A stretch of 64,000 nucleotides of DNA from assembly GCA_023375675.1 (NCBI GenBank), contig JALQBC010000009.1:682001-746000 (forward strand). Direction: 5' to 3'. Positions 1-12,517 of this stretch are shown here, piece by piece. Positions within the stretch are counted from its first letter, which is position 1. Each line of letters opens with the position of its first letter. The DNA is from Cytospora piceicola. Lineage: Eukaryota; Ascomycota; Sordariomycetes; Diaporthales; Cytosporaceae. Both the position numbers and the translations under genes were made by a program. The notes below the pieces were generated by a model. The model did not search any database. It saw only the letters and a list, made by a program, of their open reading frames with translations, and had not been told where the DNA came from.

Positions 1-1450
1 CCATGTGTTTTGGCGTGGCGTTCCTTGCATAGGGCGGGGTGCTGTACCCGGGTATATAATACCTCGGTCCTGTGTCTTGTCAACTGGTGGTGGCTTGTCA
101 GGATTCATGTCGGATGATCACCCGCCGCTTGGCCAAATTGCGTGAGATATCATGGCGGCCCTCACTTTGGTTTTGGCCGAAATCCGACCAGGAAAATGAC
201 ATGTCAAAGTTTACGGCCGTCGAGTTCTTGGGTTTGGATACATCTCCGCTTTTGGCCTCGTGCATGGGGTTGCGGATTAAAGTTCGACTACAACCGACAG
301 CGGCTAGTAATAGCGGCGAATTGCCAAATGATCCCATTCCATGTCGAACGATACTTCCGCCGAAGCGATCGCTAACGCTCTCGAACTCGAACGGTTGGGC
401 ATGCTCCTTGCCGATTGTGCTACCAGTCCATGGACCTGAAGCCCCGAGGGGGGGTTGACGCCGAGCAACTTTGTGGCCGACGCAAAGCTGTCCGTGTCTA
501 TCCAACTGGAAATTTAGTCCACGATGTCCAAGGGAATCCCAGAGCAAATTACCGTCCCGGGAGGGATCGTGTGTTAAGGTATGCTACCGCACAGCAAAGT
601 GACCAGAGCACTTCGAAATTTCGGATATCCCGAGGGAAGCCCTGCTGGATTCCAATAGGGTTTGGTATAAGGCTCTGTGCAGAAGACTCTGCCACTGGCG
701 CTAAATCAATATAGTTATGAACCCCGCCAGGATGGCGAAACATGGGGGGCCCGTCGACTCGACTCAGTGTATATTGACAATCGGGTTGTGACTATCCTTA
801 GATTGAGGACCGTAGGGCAGAGCAAAGGCGCATCCTACAATAGTCAGTAGTCCAGCAAGATTAGAGCCAATCGTAGCTTCACCTAATCGCTGCTCTGGTC
901 GAAAGACGGGTGTGGCATCAAAAGCAACTCCGCACAATGGAGTCTAGCAGGTACATGCTGTGTACCGGCCCCATCTGAGCAATGAGTACCGTAGATTCTG
1001 AGTGGCGGGCTGATTGAGAGGCTGCTCTGGTGAGATGGCCGGAACTCGTAAGATGCACGCAGCCCAAGCACGCGCAGCCAGCCCGACATACTCCTATAGA
1101 TATTTCACAAAGGTGAGTGGATCTTCCGCCACTATAAAGTTTGCAATCTAAGTGGCAGTTGAGAAATGGGGTAATCCATGGGTCCACTGTGACGATGAGG
1201 CGGCAGTCATCACCACGTGGGGGTTGCGGAAGTTGTTCTGGAGGCACTGAAACAGCCATGGAAGCCTGATGAAACCCATCGAGATGAGGCCTGCAAGGAC
1301 GACTGGGCTTGTCGTGACATCCGAGGCATCCGCACTGCTGGATTATATCGGACATCGTAATGTACGATGCTGCAGGTTCGAATAAGATTGCCGATACCGA
1401 GAGTGTGGTCGAAAATCAGGATGTGACGCGTCTTGTATCCACGGCCGTGG

Positions 1451-1473
1451 CTACCTACTTCTTAAGTAGGTAG
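1451..1473. repeat. inverted repeat, CTACCTACTT / AAGTAGGTAG
   Basis: Perfect 10-bp arms with a 3-bp spacer. One of about a dozen intergenic palindromes of this class in the window. Confidence 0.8.
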
Positions 1474-2522
1474 GCGTTATGACACGGCATTTTACTGTCT
1501 GATTCTTTCTAAATTTGACGAAGGGAGGGAAACAGTGATGATAAAGTATTTTTCGTACATGTACCTTAAAATGAAGGTGGGAAAGTTGTACTTCGATCCA
1601 TATGAACATTGGACTCGTTTGCAGAGAACCGTTTTCCAAGGTCCAGTCGAGCAATTGATGTTGTTGGAAGTGGAAAGCGCTGTCTAGTATCCACCTGGAT
1701 ACTTAAGTAAGCAAGCTTACATAATAGGTACACACATGGACAGCCTTGAAACCTGTGATCTGCACCTAGGTATTTACACTGGGTCGCGCAATTTCTACAC
1801 CGGATCAATGGATTATAACGTAGAATTACAAGTCACCTTCCGCTTTCTGCTCAAGACTTCAGCCGGAAGTTAGAGCAACACAAGTTTCCAGATCTCTAGG
1901 TATCTTTTGAACTTCCACACTCACCAATAAACCGGGGCTGAGGCCAGTATCCAGGACCATGGTGTGCTTGCATGAAGGCTTGACAGATATTATTTACTTG
2001 GCTGCTCTGAAACAGTCTATCTTTCATGCCCAAGTACCGAGGGTCTACAGCCCCGGATTTCCTTCGTTACGAGTACTTCAAGCTTCACACGGGACACTTG
2101 GCGTAACGAAGGGGGACACGGCAAGCACTGCGGGCGCTGCCTCGAAGCGAGGCCGATATCAACATTAGTTATAGCAAACCATGGTTTTAGGCGACGAAAC
2201 ATTCTAGGTCTAAAACCCACACAGCAACCCTTGCAATCTACCGTAATAACATTGTCCGAAGAAAGTGGTGCTGTCCTCAGGCAGACATGTCAGCCTGGCA
2301 AATCAAGACACTGGACAGACGACAACCTAACTTGAAGTGAAGCCCAAACGTCTGTGTGAGAAATTTGGGTCATGTGCGAACAGCCAGTCGCTGTCTCAAT
2401 ATGTACTGAGCAAATGAAATATCAGGTCAGCCTTGAGGTGGTCAGACGGCAAATCAATTGACAGGTCCTCAAGTATCTCTGCTGGTAATTTCCTCCAGCT
2501 ACAACGTACCTGTCAGGTATTT

Positions 2523-2550
2523 AGGTACCTACTTAAGTCGGTAGGTACCT
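2523..2550. repeat. inverted repeat, AGGTACCTAC / GTAGGTACCT
   Basis: Perfect 10-bp arms separated by 8 bp that contain CTTAAG-like sequence; same class as the element at 1451. Confidence 0.8.
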
Positions 2551-4324
2551 GGGCATTGACGGCACCGTGCTTTTATCTCCCTAACGGCTAGTCGATGTAC
2601 ATACGGGAAGGCTAGCTTGCGGTAATGCACATACCACAGTAGACAGGGGCGTCCCTTTATCAAATAAACAGGGCAGATGCTTAAAAAAGCAACGGGCGCT
2701 GCTACGTTTTCTTTCTCGTCACTGCAAAGCAACTGGTGAGGCAAAAACCTCAGCCTTAATTTCGACCATTTCTTGCATAAATCTACAGATGCATCAATTG
2801 ATAGCAAGCAGTCAAATTTAACAACTGGCTGTTCCAAGCTAGAGACCACATTATGCTGAACACCCTCTCCTTTCCATGCTCGGTCAGAGAGAGAGACAGA
2901 GTGTGTTTGTAAGGGAGAGAAAGGGGAGAGAAGGCGAACATCAAGGTACTAGATACTTCGACTATACCGTACCAGCTCAAAGGCTACTTCTCAGGCCTTT
3001 CCCCTTTCGCCTCAACGTTTCTCTCTCACCTCCATGCTATACCCAGCACATACCACAACGGGACGCTACTTGCTTTCTTCTGTGTACTTTCCATTGACTT
3101 CCCACATGCCATCCATGTGTATCCTGGACTGGACTAAGCCCTATCTTGCTATACCAACGCAGTTATGGTCTGAGGTCCCTCGCAATTTATACAGTATACA
3201 GTATACCGCCTTTCGCCCCCAGCCATGATTATGGAGACTACCTGGGCATCCTGGCATACCTTATGTACTCTCGGCATTTGGAGGGGTCGTCATCATGCCG
3301 ATACTATGGCTGTGGGAGGTAGGGAATAAATTGTCATCGCCGGGCCCACAGAGTAAACCTGGTGAGGACTGACCGTGCTCGCGAGTTTCCAAAGCAACAG
3401 GTCGATGCATTGAGTACATCTTGTTGGCCAGTTGAACAAGTGGCAGACTTATTGCTTCCACCATACGTCTGAAGGCACCAGGTTAACAAGTATCTTACTT
3501 GTATTGTATACAACTCATAGTTGAGATCGAAGCTACTTCCGCTACGAAATCTCCCGCCTCTCACCGATATCACGATATCGTCTCGATTCCCGCCTCGTTC
3601 ACCTGGACCGGAAGGTTCATATTGCAGCCCTGCGGGCTAACCTTTCCGATGCGTGGAGCCTAAAAACAAACAAACCAGACAAGCCCATGTCCAAGGACAG
3701 CCAGTCGCTTCACCGTTTCTTGGTCTTCGTCAACCGGTCTCTCAGTGCTGCCGGCCCATAAAAGCTCCATCTGTGCTCTTGTTACGTTTCGCTCTCTTCC
3801 CCCAAGCATCGACGAGACCAGCAACTGCAACTGCAGCTTCCACTTCGATACTTGGTCAGATACTCTTGGCTGTGGCCGCGCCTACTCAAATCCCATTGCT
3901 GAAGCACCAGCTACTGACATCCACTTGTTGGGACCCTTGGTGAGTTGGCGGCAACAATAATCTCTCCCTCGTCACCATTCATCCAGTCAAAGCTGCCCAT
4001 GTGGTTCATTGTCTATCTATGTCTGCCGTAATGTTGTTCGGGCCACCTTTGCTAATACGGACCACAGATATTACTACCTCGACAAAACTTGGACTAGGAT
4101 AGTTAGGCTTTTCCCCCTTTCAAAACCTTGACAACAAACCTACCACCACATTGATCTGGTTCGGCCTCAACACGTCATTGTCCAGCGGACTCGCTGTTTG
4201 ATCGCCCATCACCCCTCCCATCTCGACGCCGAGGACAAACTTCTTCTTTGCCAGCCGTTTACAGCCCGCTCTCAGCTTTGGCAAAAGCTTTCGCAGCTCT
4301 TGAATCGCCCTACAATCATACACA

Positions 4325-4489
4325 ATGGCCGTCCAGAGCAGTTGCGCCCACTCTTTCCAGGTTATCAAGTCGGACAGTACCTTGATCGTGTGGCACTGCA
4401 ATCTCTGCCACTCTGGTCCCTTCTATGTCATATTCGAGTGCCGGTATTGCAAGTTACACACCTGCCGCCCCTGCACCCAGAGTGCTTGA
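4325..4489 (+). CDS. 54-aa cysteine-rich mini-protein with three CxxC knuckles
   Basis: A complete small frame: ATG in a good fungal context (CACAATGGCC), an in-frame TGA at 4301-4303 just upstream, and stop at 4487-4489. The product is 54 residues with Cys pairs CNLC (25-28), CRYC (39-42) and CRPC (47-50), plus Cys7, His9, His24, His29 and His45. The spacing suggests one or two structural zinc sites. There is no signal peptide or membrane segment, so it is probably intracellular. I have the impression that similar tiny proteins occur unannotated in other filamentous ascomycetes, but I name no family. The leader has a plausible intron (3940-3986). It stands alone in gene-poor DNA. The concentration of Cys/His in the second half is unlikely in random sequence; function is unknown. 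Confidence 0.6.
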   Translation: MAVQSSCAHSFQVIKSDSTLIVWHCNLCHSGPFYVIFECRYCKLHTCRPCTQSA

Positions 4490-6380
4490 AGAGACAACTT
4501 CCCACATCTTTGGAGGTGTCCTGCTGGAGGCTGGCTGGACCAGAACCGCTCCGACCATGGCGCTAGCCATTCATGCCGGAAACTGCTGCTTTAATCGACG
4601 TGGGGGCAATGAAGGATGCGATTGGGAGCTTCCTCCTGAGAAGTCGACCGGACAGGCGGACAGGACTCCCAATGTGTCGAGACTTGTTGTGAGTATTCCC
4701 TACCCTTGGGCCAGATCATTTTGCTCCATTGGTCTATTGCATGTGGATTGGACGTGCCAATTATGCTTCTGCAGTGCAGATCTGGCGTGCACACCACGAT
4801 AGGCCCATGCATAGAGCCGTTGTTTCAGTCCGGTCCAATGTCAGTTGTTCTGCCCGCTTCGGCCGCTACGACTTGGTACCAACACAAATGCTACCTTCCT
4901 CAAAACCTTAGAAACAGGCCTGCCCAACCACAAGCCTTCCAAGGTGGCCCTTTGATCATCACAATTGGCTGACTTCATGGCGTTGTAGTTACAGCTTCCT
5001 TGCGGACGCAGACGGACTCCTGTGGGGAAGGGGCCTTGATGCATTTCAAGCATTCAGACTCTGTCAAGTTCAGCCAACTTGCAATGCTGCGCTTCGATGA
5101 CACCCTCCAACGGCTTTTGCCAGATCTGCGAACCATTCGCTTTCTTTCCCTTTTGGGGAACCACTGGCAACTCATTGGTGCATTAGCGGCGCTGCGAGAT
5201 TCCACACCAGCATCTCGGCTTGCCACTTAGGTTGCCAAACCCCTCCGCACCTGTCTGGGCCTCAAGGGTACACTCATTTAGCTTTTCAGTTCAGCGCGGA
5301 ACGTACTTCATTCGGGTTGATCAATCCTTGTGGCATCTCACGACCTTGTTTTTATGAATCTGTTAAGGCAAGATTATGTTCTCTTCTGGTACCCACTTTT
5401 TTGTTTTTTTGCCGCGCTTTCTTTTTTTCCTTGTCCTTTTTGAGTTCGAAAAGCGTTTGTCGGAAAATCCTACTTTGGTACAAGTCCCGACACTGGTCTA
5501 GAATTGCGAGGGGGTCAAACAAAATTTGCAGATTCACGGGAAGGCGATATGGAACAGGCGTTGAGTAGGATCGAAACGAGGAAGATTCCCGAAACTCTGT
5601 TCGACGAGCTCACAGCTCATCAATTCGTTTCTTGTTTCCTCTTCTTTTGACGTGGCTCGCTGTGTGTTTGAGTTGGCTGGGTTGGTTGTCTTGCTCCCGG
5701 GACTCCCGGGACCCTTGGGTGACGGGTCACATAACACATCAGATAGAAACTCTTCTCTGAACCAGCCTGGCCGAGATGTCAATTTGTGTGTCGTTGGAAA
5801 TCTGCTTGGCATATTGGCACGCAGAGCAATCATCCGAGATCGGCATATCACTTGCAATCTGATATGCGAGACCTGGATACTTCTGTACACTAGCGATGCA
5901 AACGGCCCTCGATCTCCTCCAACCAACACCACGGTGCAACCGGAAATTGTCGTGCGGTCAACTCGTCAACACGGAAGCACGTGAGGGGGGACTGTGTAAC
6001 CGAAGTCAAATTGAGGCTCAAAACTGGGCTTGCTAGGATGGCAGGGCCCCCATCCCTCCCTCATTAGTCTTCCCGACATTCCCCCTGGTCGCACAACATA
6101 AACGTGAGGCGGCGGTGTCGTCTACCAACGGTATCTTGTTTCCTACGTTCTTTTTTCTCGCACACACTTCCGATAGTCTGTTTTCTTTTCCCCATGGCCA
6201 TGGTAATTAGCGAGTTGTGCGATCTTGTCGTGCAACCCGACACCTCGTCCCTCTTTCCCCGATCCGCAAGCTCGGTTGACTCCCACCTGACCGTTGCGTA
6301 AGTGAGGCCCCGAGGACTCGCTTGGCAAGCTTCTTTTTCGAAGCTTTTTCTGCGAGTTTGGCAGTTGTTCCTCGTCACAA

Positions 6381-6416
6381 GGGTGGGAGGGAGGGGGAGG
6401 GAGGGGGAGGGAGGGG
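6381..6416 (+). repeat. G-rich tract of repeated GGGAGGG units
   Basis: Consecutive runs of three to five G separated by single A or T, enough for several four-run combinations with one-base loops. This fits the intramolecular G-quadruplex rule on the plus strand. No gene I can support is adjacent. Confidence 0.7.
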
Positions 6417-8788
6417 AATATGTCTGGTTCCGCTCATCGGGCGTCACAGAGGCTTCAAAGTTGATGCAGTTTCCTAGGACCGTCACCGGCCACTGGGGTG
6501 TTTTCGATGGCTTGCGCCATTCGCAGTCACCTTTCATCATCCACGGGATATGTGATAATATTCTATACCTAGCCTTGCGTACTCGTCTGGTACGTGGCTT
6601 ATCCGTCTGCACTAGTTGACCTGATGGAACTCTGCGTCTCGAAAATCAACGGTTTTTGCGTTAATCTCCTCGCCATTTCACCCTGTTGTTTTGGCGAAGA
6701 ACGAAACCTGAGTTAAAGGTTTGCGCGTGGTTACTTCCGCGGGATCAAGTGGTCACCCAAATTGTTTGTCCCTGCATATATGAATTGCTGCTGCCCGGTC
6801 TCATACTAGCTCAGCCGAATCTCGCGGCGATGTCGGTATGGAGGTTGCTTTTGTAACTCATCAGATATACCTATGCCAGAAGCATTGCCCGTCCATCCCT
6901 GTATCTCGACGAGCATGAGTACACTATACGTACTTCTACAACACCCATGCCTCAACAAAGCTATCCATGGATGTGCGCAGGTGATTGGTGTGCACGATAT
7001 AACGACGGAATCTCACAAATACAAGGAGATCTGGTTGCGGCTGAGGTCTGCAGTGTCAGGTCGTATCGGAGGTGTTCCATTCAAACGTCTCGTGACCAGA
7101 GCTTCCTGCAGAGCTACAATGGTCTCGTACGTACGTAAACAAAACACTCCGGTGCCACGTCTGTCTGTGGCCCGTGCTGGTTCTCGGTTGCAGCTGCAAA
7201 CACGGCGTAAAATACCAATGTGTCACTCTTCATAAGACCCCACAGCCGCCTCAAGTGCTGTTAACGTGTAATTTATTTCCCCTGCATATCATACTTACGG
7301 AGCGCTCCACCGATGGGAAAAGCAAATCCAGCCTGCCACCCCGGAAGGACAACCCCGGAGCGGCTAGTATGCCTATATATATGTACTATGACGACCGAAT
7401 GACACGTACATCGCCTGCCCAGGACCACTCTTCCGGCCTTACAATATCGCGTCGCAGGTATCTACAATCGATAAATCCTAGCAATCTACTATGTAAGTTG
7501 TGGTTAAACAATCTGATAAAACTCCAGTTCATTCCACATAGGGCCCATATGTGATATAACCCCCTGTGTAGGAAGTGATGCAGTTGCGAGCTCATGTATT
7601 TTGAACATGAATCTTACTTCGTGGAATGAATGCTTGCTATGCCATATTTGGCTCCTGTCCATGAGAAACCCTCTGTTGTTTCCTTGGCGGTGAGTCACAA
7701 CCTAAATCAAGATGCGGTGAGTATCAATCTGCAGATGACCATGAGGGAGACGGAACATAGGCCAAGTGCCAGGCCAAGTGTCGATGCTCTCAAACAAAAC
7801 ATTCCGACGACGGGTAGATACTCCCGAACAGAAATAACCACCCAGAAGGTCGGATTGTCAGACCAGGTACATGCATGGCCAACACCAGATGGCAGGCCCG
7901 AAATAGCTTCCCGCTCGACGGCGCTCAACGGCGATCATGAGAAATTGGCGGTGAGGGGGCCTGAAGAAGGGAGCCATGCCCCAAGCGTCACCCGAAACGT
8001 CGTGCCGAGAGCAACGGGCCCAACATGCGGCCGGCCTCGTCGGGGAGGCTGTCAGTTGCCTTCCGGCGGCAGTGAGCCGTCAGCTGCAAGGCCAACGTCT
8101 AGCCCTGGATACATACTTAAGTATCTAGGTAGGTAGACGCTGTGAGAATAGCGGACGAGGAAGTGCAGATTGAGGGCGGTTGTTTGACTTCGGCTTACGC
8201 TGGCTCATGCTGTTGGGTGCTTGCATGGAGCATGTATCCTTGATCCTGGCCAGAGCTGGTGAGGCCTGTGCATGGCGTCTTGGCTGCCCAGGACGCAATT
8301 GGTTCGAATAGGCATATCAACGGTGTAAATGCTAGGTGTGCAGCGGCAGCTGGATCAAGAAGTATGGGCAGGTGTCCGGAGGTGCAAGTTCGGAGGCGAA
8401 ATATAGACGCAAACCCGTTCAGACCAACTTCTTGACGCAGTGTTGTGGCATCAGTCTACAGGAAGTGTCCGTCATTGTATACAGTCTTGAATCGCCACGG
8501 GGCAAGAACCTCCATAGAACACTGCGCAATGTTTCCAATGTCATGAGAAGCTTGGGTTCGAAGCTGCCAGAAATGATCCCGTCTCAATTTGCTCGCCAGT
8601 CGTTCTGAGGCTGCTCATTGTCAACTGATTAATAGCTTCGTTCCAGACGTATAGCCCCATTGGGATCTCACCCCCAGGCAAAATCAGATTGACATGGAAT
8701 TACTTGGGAGTTGTGAAAGACGAATGTGAGGTGACTCGAAAAACCTTGGAAGCTACTGGGTTTGAGAGCGCGATAAACGAAAGGAAAT

Positions 8789-8804
8789 CCCCCCCCCCCC
8801 CCCC
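8789..8804. repeat. 16-base C homopolymer
   Basis: An uninterrupted run of C followed directly by an A-rich run. The length may be a sequencing estimate, since homopolymers of this size are often miscounted. Confidence 0.85.
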
Positions 8805-9411
8805 AAACAAAAAAAAACCACCAAGGGAAGCAGGGGGGTTTGAAAGGGGAAAGTCGATTGCATCTCGGCGAGTAGCCTAACCTTGGAAGGAGTGACGTCT
8901 GCAGGGTTAGGGTAGTGCTTCATTAGCCTCTAGCACGTGATGTTTTCCTCGGCCTACCTACTCGATCGATATCGAGCCAGGCGCGATCCGTACTCGGTTG
9001 GCACGTCTGCAGCGCGTATATGCCTAGAAGAAGACATCTCTTTCTTTGTGGACCCTCGAAGCTTGTATGTGGTGGGGGTGGATATCCCGAAACTTTGGTC
9101 GACTGGGCAGTCGTCATTACACTACATCCGTACAACGACCCAGTCCTCAAAGCTTCGCTTGCGCCAACTCTCAGTTGGCCGTTAAATTCCTTGCGGGCAA
9201 CCGTTTGGGGGACTCGAGGGACGCTGGTCCGCGTCAACTACGTCGAGGACGATTGTTGGCCAGCCGAGATCAACTAAACCCTTGTGAGACATCCTCTGAA
9301 TTTGGCGATTGTCGGAGGACGATCAAGTATTTACATCGCTTCTTCCCTACCACCCTACCAGCACTCTGGTCGATCTTCTCTTCTTCTCCTATCAGTCATG
9401 TGCATGTCGAT

Positions 9412-9497
9412 GGTCGGGTGGTGTAGTTGGTTACTACACCTGGCTACCTTTCAGCTTAGTAAACTGGAAGGTCGTGGGTTCGAATCCCGCCAAGACC
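9412..9497 (+). tRNA. tRNA-like element, probably a pseudo-tRNA (valine-like halves)
   Basis: The 5' part contains TGGTGTAGTTGG, an A-box-like D arm of the kind seen in valine tRNAs, followed by a self-complementary D-stem. The 3' part has GGTTCGAATCC, a perfect B box, in a 17-nt T arm whose stem GTGGG/CCCGC closes with one G-U pair. The ends GGTC and GACC pair, but two acceptor positions mismatch. The middle does not fold into a standard anticodon arm: the best stem (TTCAG/CTGGA) encloses nine bases, with about ten extra bases before it. It could be a degenerate tRNA, an unusual intron-bearing tRNA or the head of a SINE. There is no T-run terminator directly downstream. Confidence 0.35.
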
Positions 9498-9910
9498 TCG
9501 AACAAACCATACTGGGCTGATCATCCTTAACGATTACGTCAGTATATCTGACTTGAAACAACGTCGAGATTATTACTAATAATCAACCACGACGGCCCCT
9601 TCTGCTTTAGGTTTTTTCACCTACGGGTTTTTCCTATCACGCCTGAAGGGGTTCCACTTTGTGCCCGACTGGACTGGGCGAGGTGGAGTTGGGATGCCAT
9701 TCGCGCTTTTAAGCCTAAGAAATGCTACGGCAGGTTCGGTAGAAATCTATAAGGTACGGGGAGGAAACTAGAACTGTACGGTAGCACGCCCTATACCCCA
9801 CGGGAGGTCTTGGACGTAGGAGAGAATATTCCGGGGCGATACGAAAACAGTACCTAGTACTTAGAAGTAGTTACCGCCGCGGCCTACGGCCACACGGCGG
9901 TTAAATATAT

Positions 9911-9940
9911 TACACACACATACACACACACACACACACA
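9911..9940. repeat. CA dinucleotide microsatellite
   Basis: Runs of CA interrupted once by a T, lying in gene-poor DNA. Confidence 0.9.
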
Positions 9941-11206
9941 TGTGCATGTCGACCTCCATCTCGACGTCGACGTACAGTGCCTGAGTGCTCACAATATGCC
10001 TGAGTCGCGTTGATCCGATATCAGCAGCGCCCCGCCAGCCACAAAAGGGGGCCAGGTTGCGCCGCATGGTTCTTGCCAGCGCAAGACATCCAACCACCTC
10101 AATTTCTCTGCATCCTACGGCGTCTCGTCACATCTACATCAGTTGAGGTCATTGGGTGGTTCCATTGACTTTACGCGCTTCAGGCCCCCCGACCAAGCGC
10201 TGCTTTAATGGAGGCTCTTATTGAAAATCGTGGCGAGGATGGGCGCTTACCATCACGGCGCATGTCTGAAGGATTGTGGCTGAAACGAAATGCCGAGCTG
10301 GGGTTTGTGTGCCTGCATGTGGACTGACGAACAGGCGGACAGGCAGCGGCAGCCACATATAGCAGCAACGGACCTCCGACCATGTTGGATACATATTGTG
10401 TGGTTCCACATAATCTGTTCATGCGACCTGTGATGCACCTGATATTCAAGAATAACAGGTTTCACTGCACAGAAGAAGGCCTCCAAGTATAGACTGTCCG
10501 GGCGACCTTCAGCTTCATCATGAAGAGGGATGGTTGGCGTTAAGCATCATTTCATCCCAAGATTCAGGTGCAAGGATGCACAAGCATAAAACTGACTGGC
10601 ATAAGCTTGATTCAACCAACCTATCATATACAGATTCCACCACTCCGCGACCCTCTTTTTCTCACGGCAGCCCCGTCAAATCCACATCCAGCTGTGGTGG
10701 GTCTGTCACCCTGGAAGAAGGACCCAGGAACCCCCGATGCCTGGAGAAGCCTTGCTGCGATCTGCTCGCTCTCGAACATCATTCCGATCGACTCAATCAA
10801 TTCAAGCCAACTACCGCCTCAGGGATCTATGCTGCTTCGACATGCAGGCAGGCAGCGCTTTCGGGGCTCGGGTGACATAAGACGAATTCCATCAGAGTCC
10901 GATCTCTGTAGAGGGATATCATGATGGGGCATATCTATGGAGCGGTTGAGTCCACAGCAAGGCGTCAAGATTTGTCGTCCGCCACCGCCTTTCGCTTCAA
11001 AAATTGGAGCAAGCACGCTGGACAAGATGCTTCAACGTATTCGTTTCTTTCAGTGCTTCATATAGGCATACCTTCTCCTTGTCGTCTTTTGCATTGCGTG
11101 TTTTGTTTTGTTGCCCAGAATATACCCGACTGGTCCCATTCGATTGCCGAGTCTATTGCAAGAGTTGGTCCTCCAACTACGACGAGTAACATCCCTGATA
11201 TCCGAT

Positions 11207-12517
11207 ATGGTGGCCCCCAAGACCTTCGGCTCATGGATAGCCAGAATGAGCCTTCTCCGGGCTCCAGCTTCAGTGGCAGCCACGAATAAAGCAACCTACA
11301 CCGATTATACTGTCAGTGCCATCGAGGCGCTACAAAATTGGTACAATGAAGAGGAGGGTTTATGGAACACCACCGGCTGGTGGAATAGTGCGAATTGCCT
11401 TACTGTCCTCGGTGACTTTGGTGCCCTGGAGGCCGACGATACCCACTGGATGGACATAGAAGACACATTCGCCATAACGTTCACACAGGCTCAACAGAGC
11501 ACCCAGACTGCAAGAAGGTCACGGATAAGGGGTCTGTCCACGCTCCTGGTCGGTACCCAACACGCCAAATCTCCGGTGTTCAGCAATACGACTTTGCCCC
11601 CAAGGTCTCCAATAAATAACAACTCAACCTTGGTCAATAGGGGATACAGCGGCTTCATCAACGACTACTATGATGATGAGGGATGGTGGGCTCTTGCTTG
11701 GGTCCGGGCGTACGATGTTACCGGCAAGCTAGAGTATTTGAAAATGGCAGAAAGCATATTTGGAGATATGCAAGGTGGTGTCAATGCTACTTGTGGAGGT
11801 GGGATATACTGGTCCAAGGACCGGACTTACAAGAACGCAATTGCAAACGAGCTTTACTTTACCGTGGCCGCCTCACTCGCCAACCGAGCATCCGACGCGG
11901 ACTCGTACCTGAGCATCGCAAAAACACAGTGGTCTTGGTTCAAGAACAGCGGCTTAATCAACGACGACAACCTCATAAACGATGGCCTCACCATCAACGC
12001 CAACGGAACCTGTACCAACAATGGAGAGACCGTATGGAGTTATAACCAAGGCGTCATAATCGGCGGGCTGATAGAGCTCTATGACGCGACCGGCAATTCC
12101 GACCTTCTTTCTGAAGCGTCCATCATTGCGACTGCTGCCATAGATGCGCTCTCCGAAGACGGGATTCTTCATGACGAATGTGAGCCCGACTGTGGTATTG
12201 ATGGCTCCCAGTTCAAGGGTAGGTTTTCCCATCAAACAACCAGCTGGTAGGCTGGGTTGAGTTCACTGGCAATGTGCTAACACTTGAACCCAGGCGTCTT
12301 CATGCGTAATCTGCACTACCTGCAGGTCGTCGCTCCTCGAGACGAGTTCCGAACTTTCATCCTGGACAATGCCGACTCCATTTGGAGGAATGACCGCAAC
12401 AGCACGAACTACTTTGGCGTCGAATGGTCAGGACCACCCTCTGCCGGCGGGCTTCCGGATGCGGGAACACAGAGTTCGGCCATCGATGCCCTAATTGCAG
12501 CCATGGCTGTGGTCTAA
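11207..12517 (+). CDS. glycoside hydrolase family 76 (alpha-1,6-mannanase-like)
   Basis: Two exons, 11207-12218 and 12294-12517, joined by a 75-bp intron (GTAGGT donor, GCTAAC branch, CCAG acceptor, phase 1); product about 411 aa. GH76 features: an N-terminal block with NWYN, TGWWNSANCL; the catalytic pair DD within NDYYDDEGWWALAW; then CGGGIYWSKD with NAIANELY; and QFKGVFMRNL spanning the splice junction. Family members hydrolyse alpha-1,6-mannan, and fungal cell-wall relatives (Dfg5/Dcw1) act on GPI glycans to cross-link wall proteins. The C-terminus stops soon after the domain without a clear GPI signal, so a soluble secreted enzyme is more likely. The 5' end is uncertain: the first in-frame ATG of reasonable length gives a weak signal peptide, the frame stays open upstream to 11108, and a missed upstream exon is possible. 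Confidence 0.85.

Larger units (their letters stand above)
1..4324. other. gene-poor stretch, no supported coding region
   Basis: No open frame here has family-like sequence, and I could not assemble spliced exons into a recognisable protein. The stretch contains two clean palindromes: 1451-1473 (10-bp arms, 3-bp spacer) and 2523-2550 (10-bp arms, 8-bp spacer). A plausible intron in the leader of the mini-gene at 4325 lies at 3940-3986 (donor GTGAGT, acceptor CCAG). Confidence 0.5.
4490..11206. other. gene-poor stretch with simple repeats and a tRNA-like element
   Basis: About 6.7 kb without a coding region I can support. It holds a G-rich tract (6381-6416), a 16-base C run (8789-8804), a tRNA-like element (9412-9497), a CA microsatellite (9911-9940) and a CTTAAG/CCTAGG palindrome cluster (8112-8137). 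The longest frames (6064-6612 minus, 7630-8136 plus) read as unbiased translation without domains. Confidence 0.5.

Noticed and set aside
6064..6612. 182-codon frame on the minus strand
   Set aside because: No domain, high and even Arg/Thr/Ser content, crosses the G-rich tract, no ATG context or splice partners; reads as chance.
7630..8136. 168-codon frame on the plus strand
   Set aside because: Composition looks like random translation and ends in a palindromic repeat; no homology recognised.
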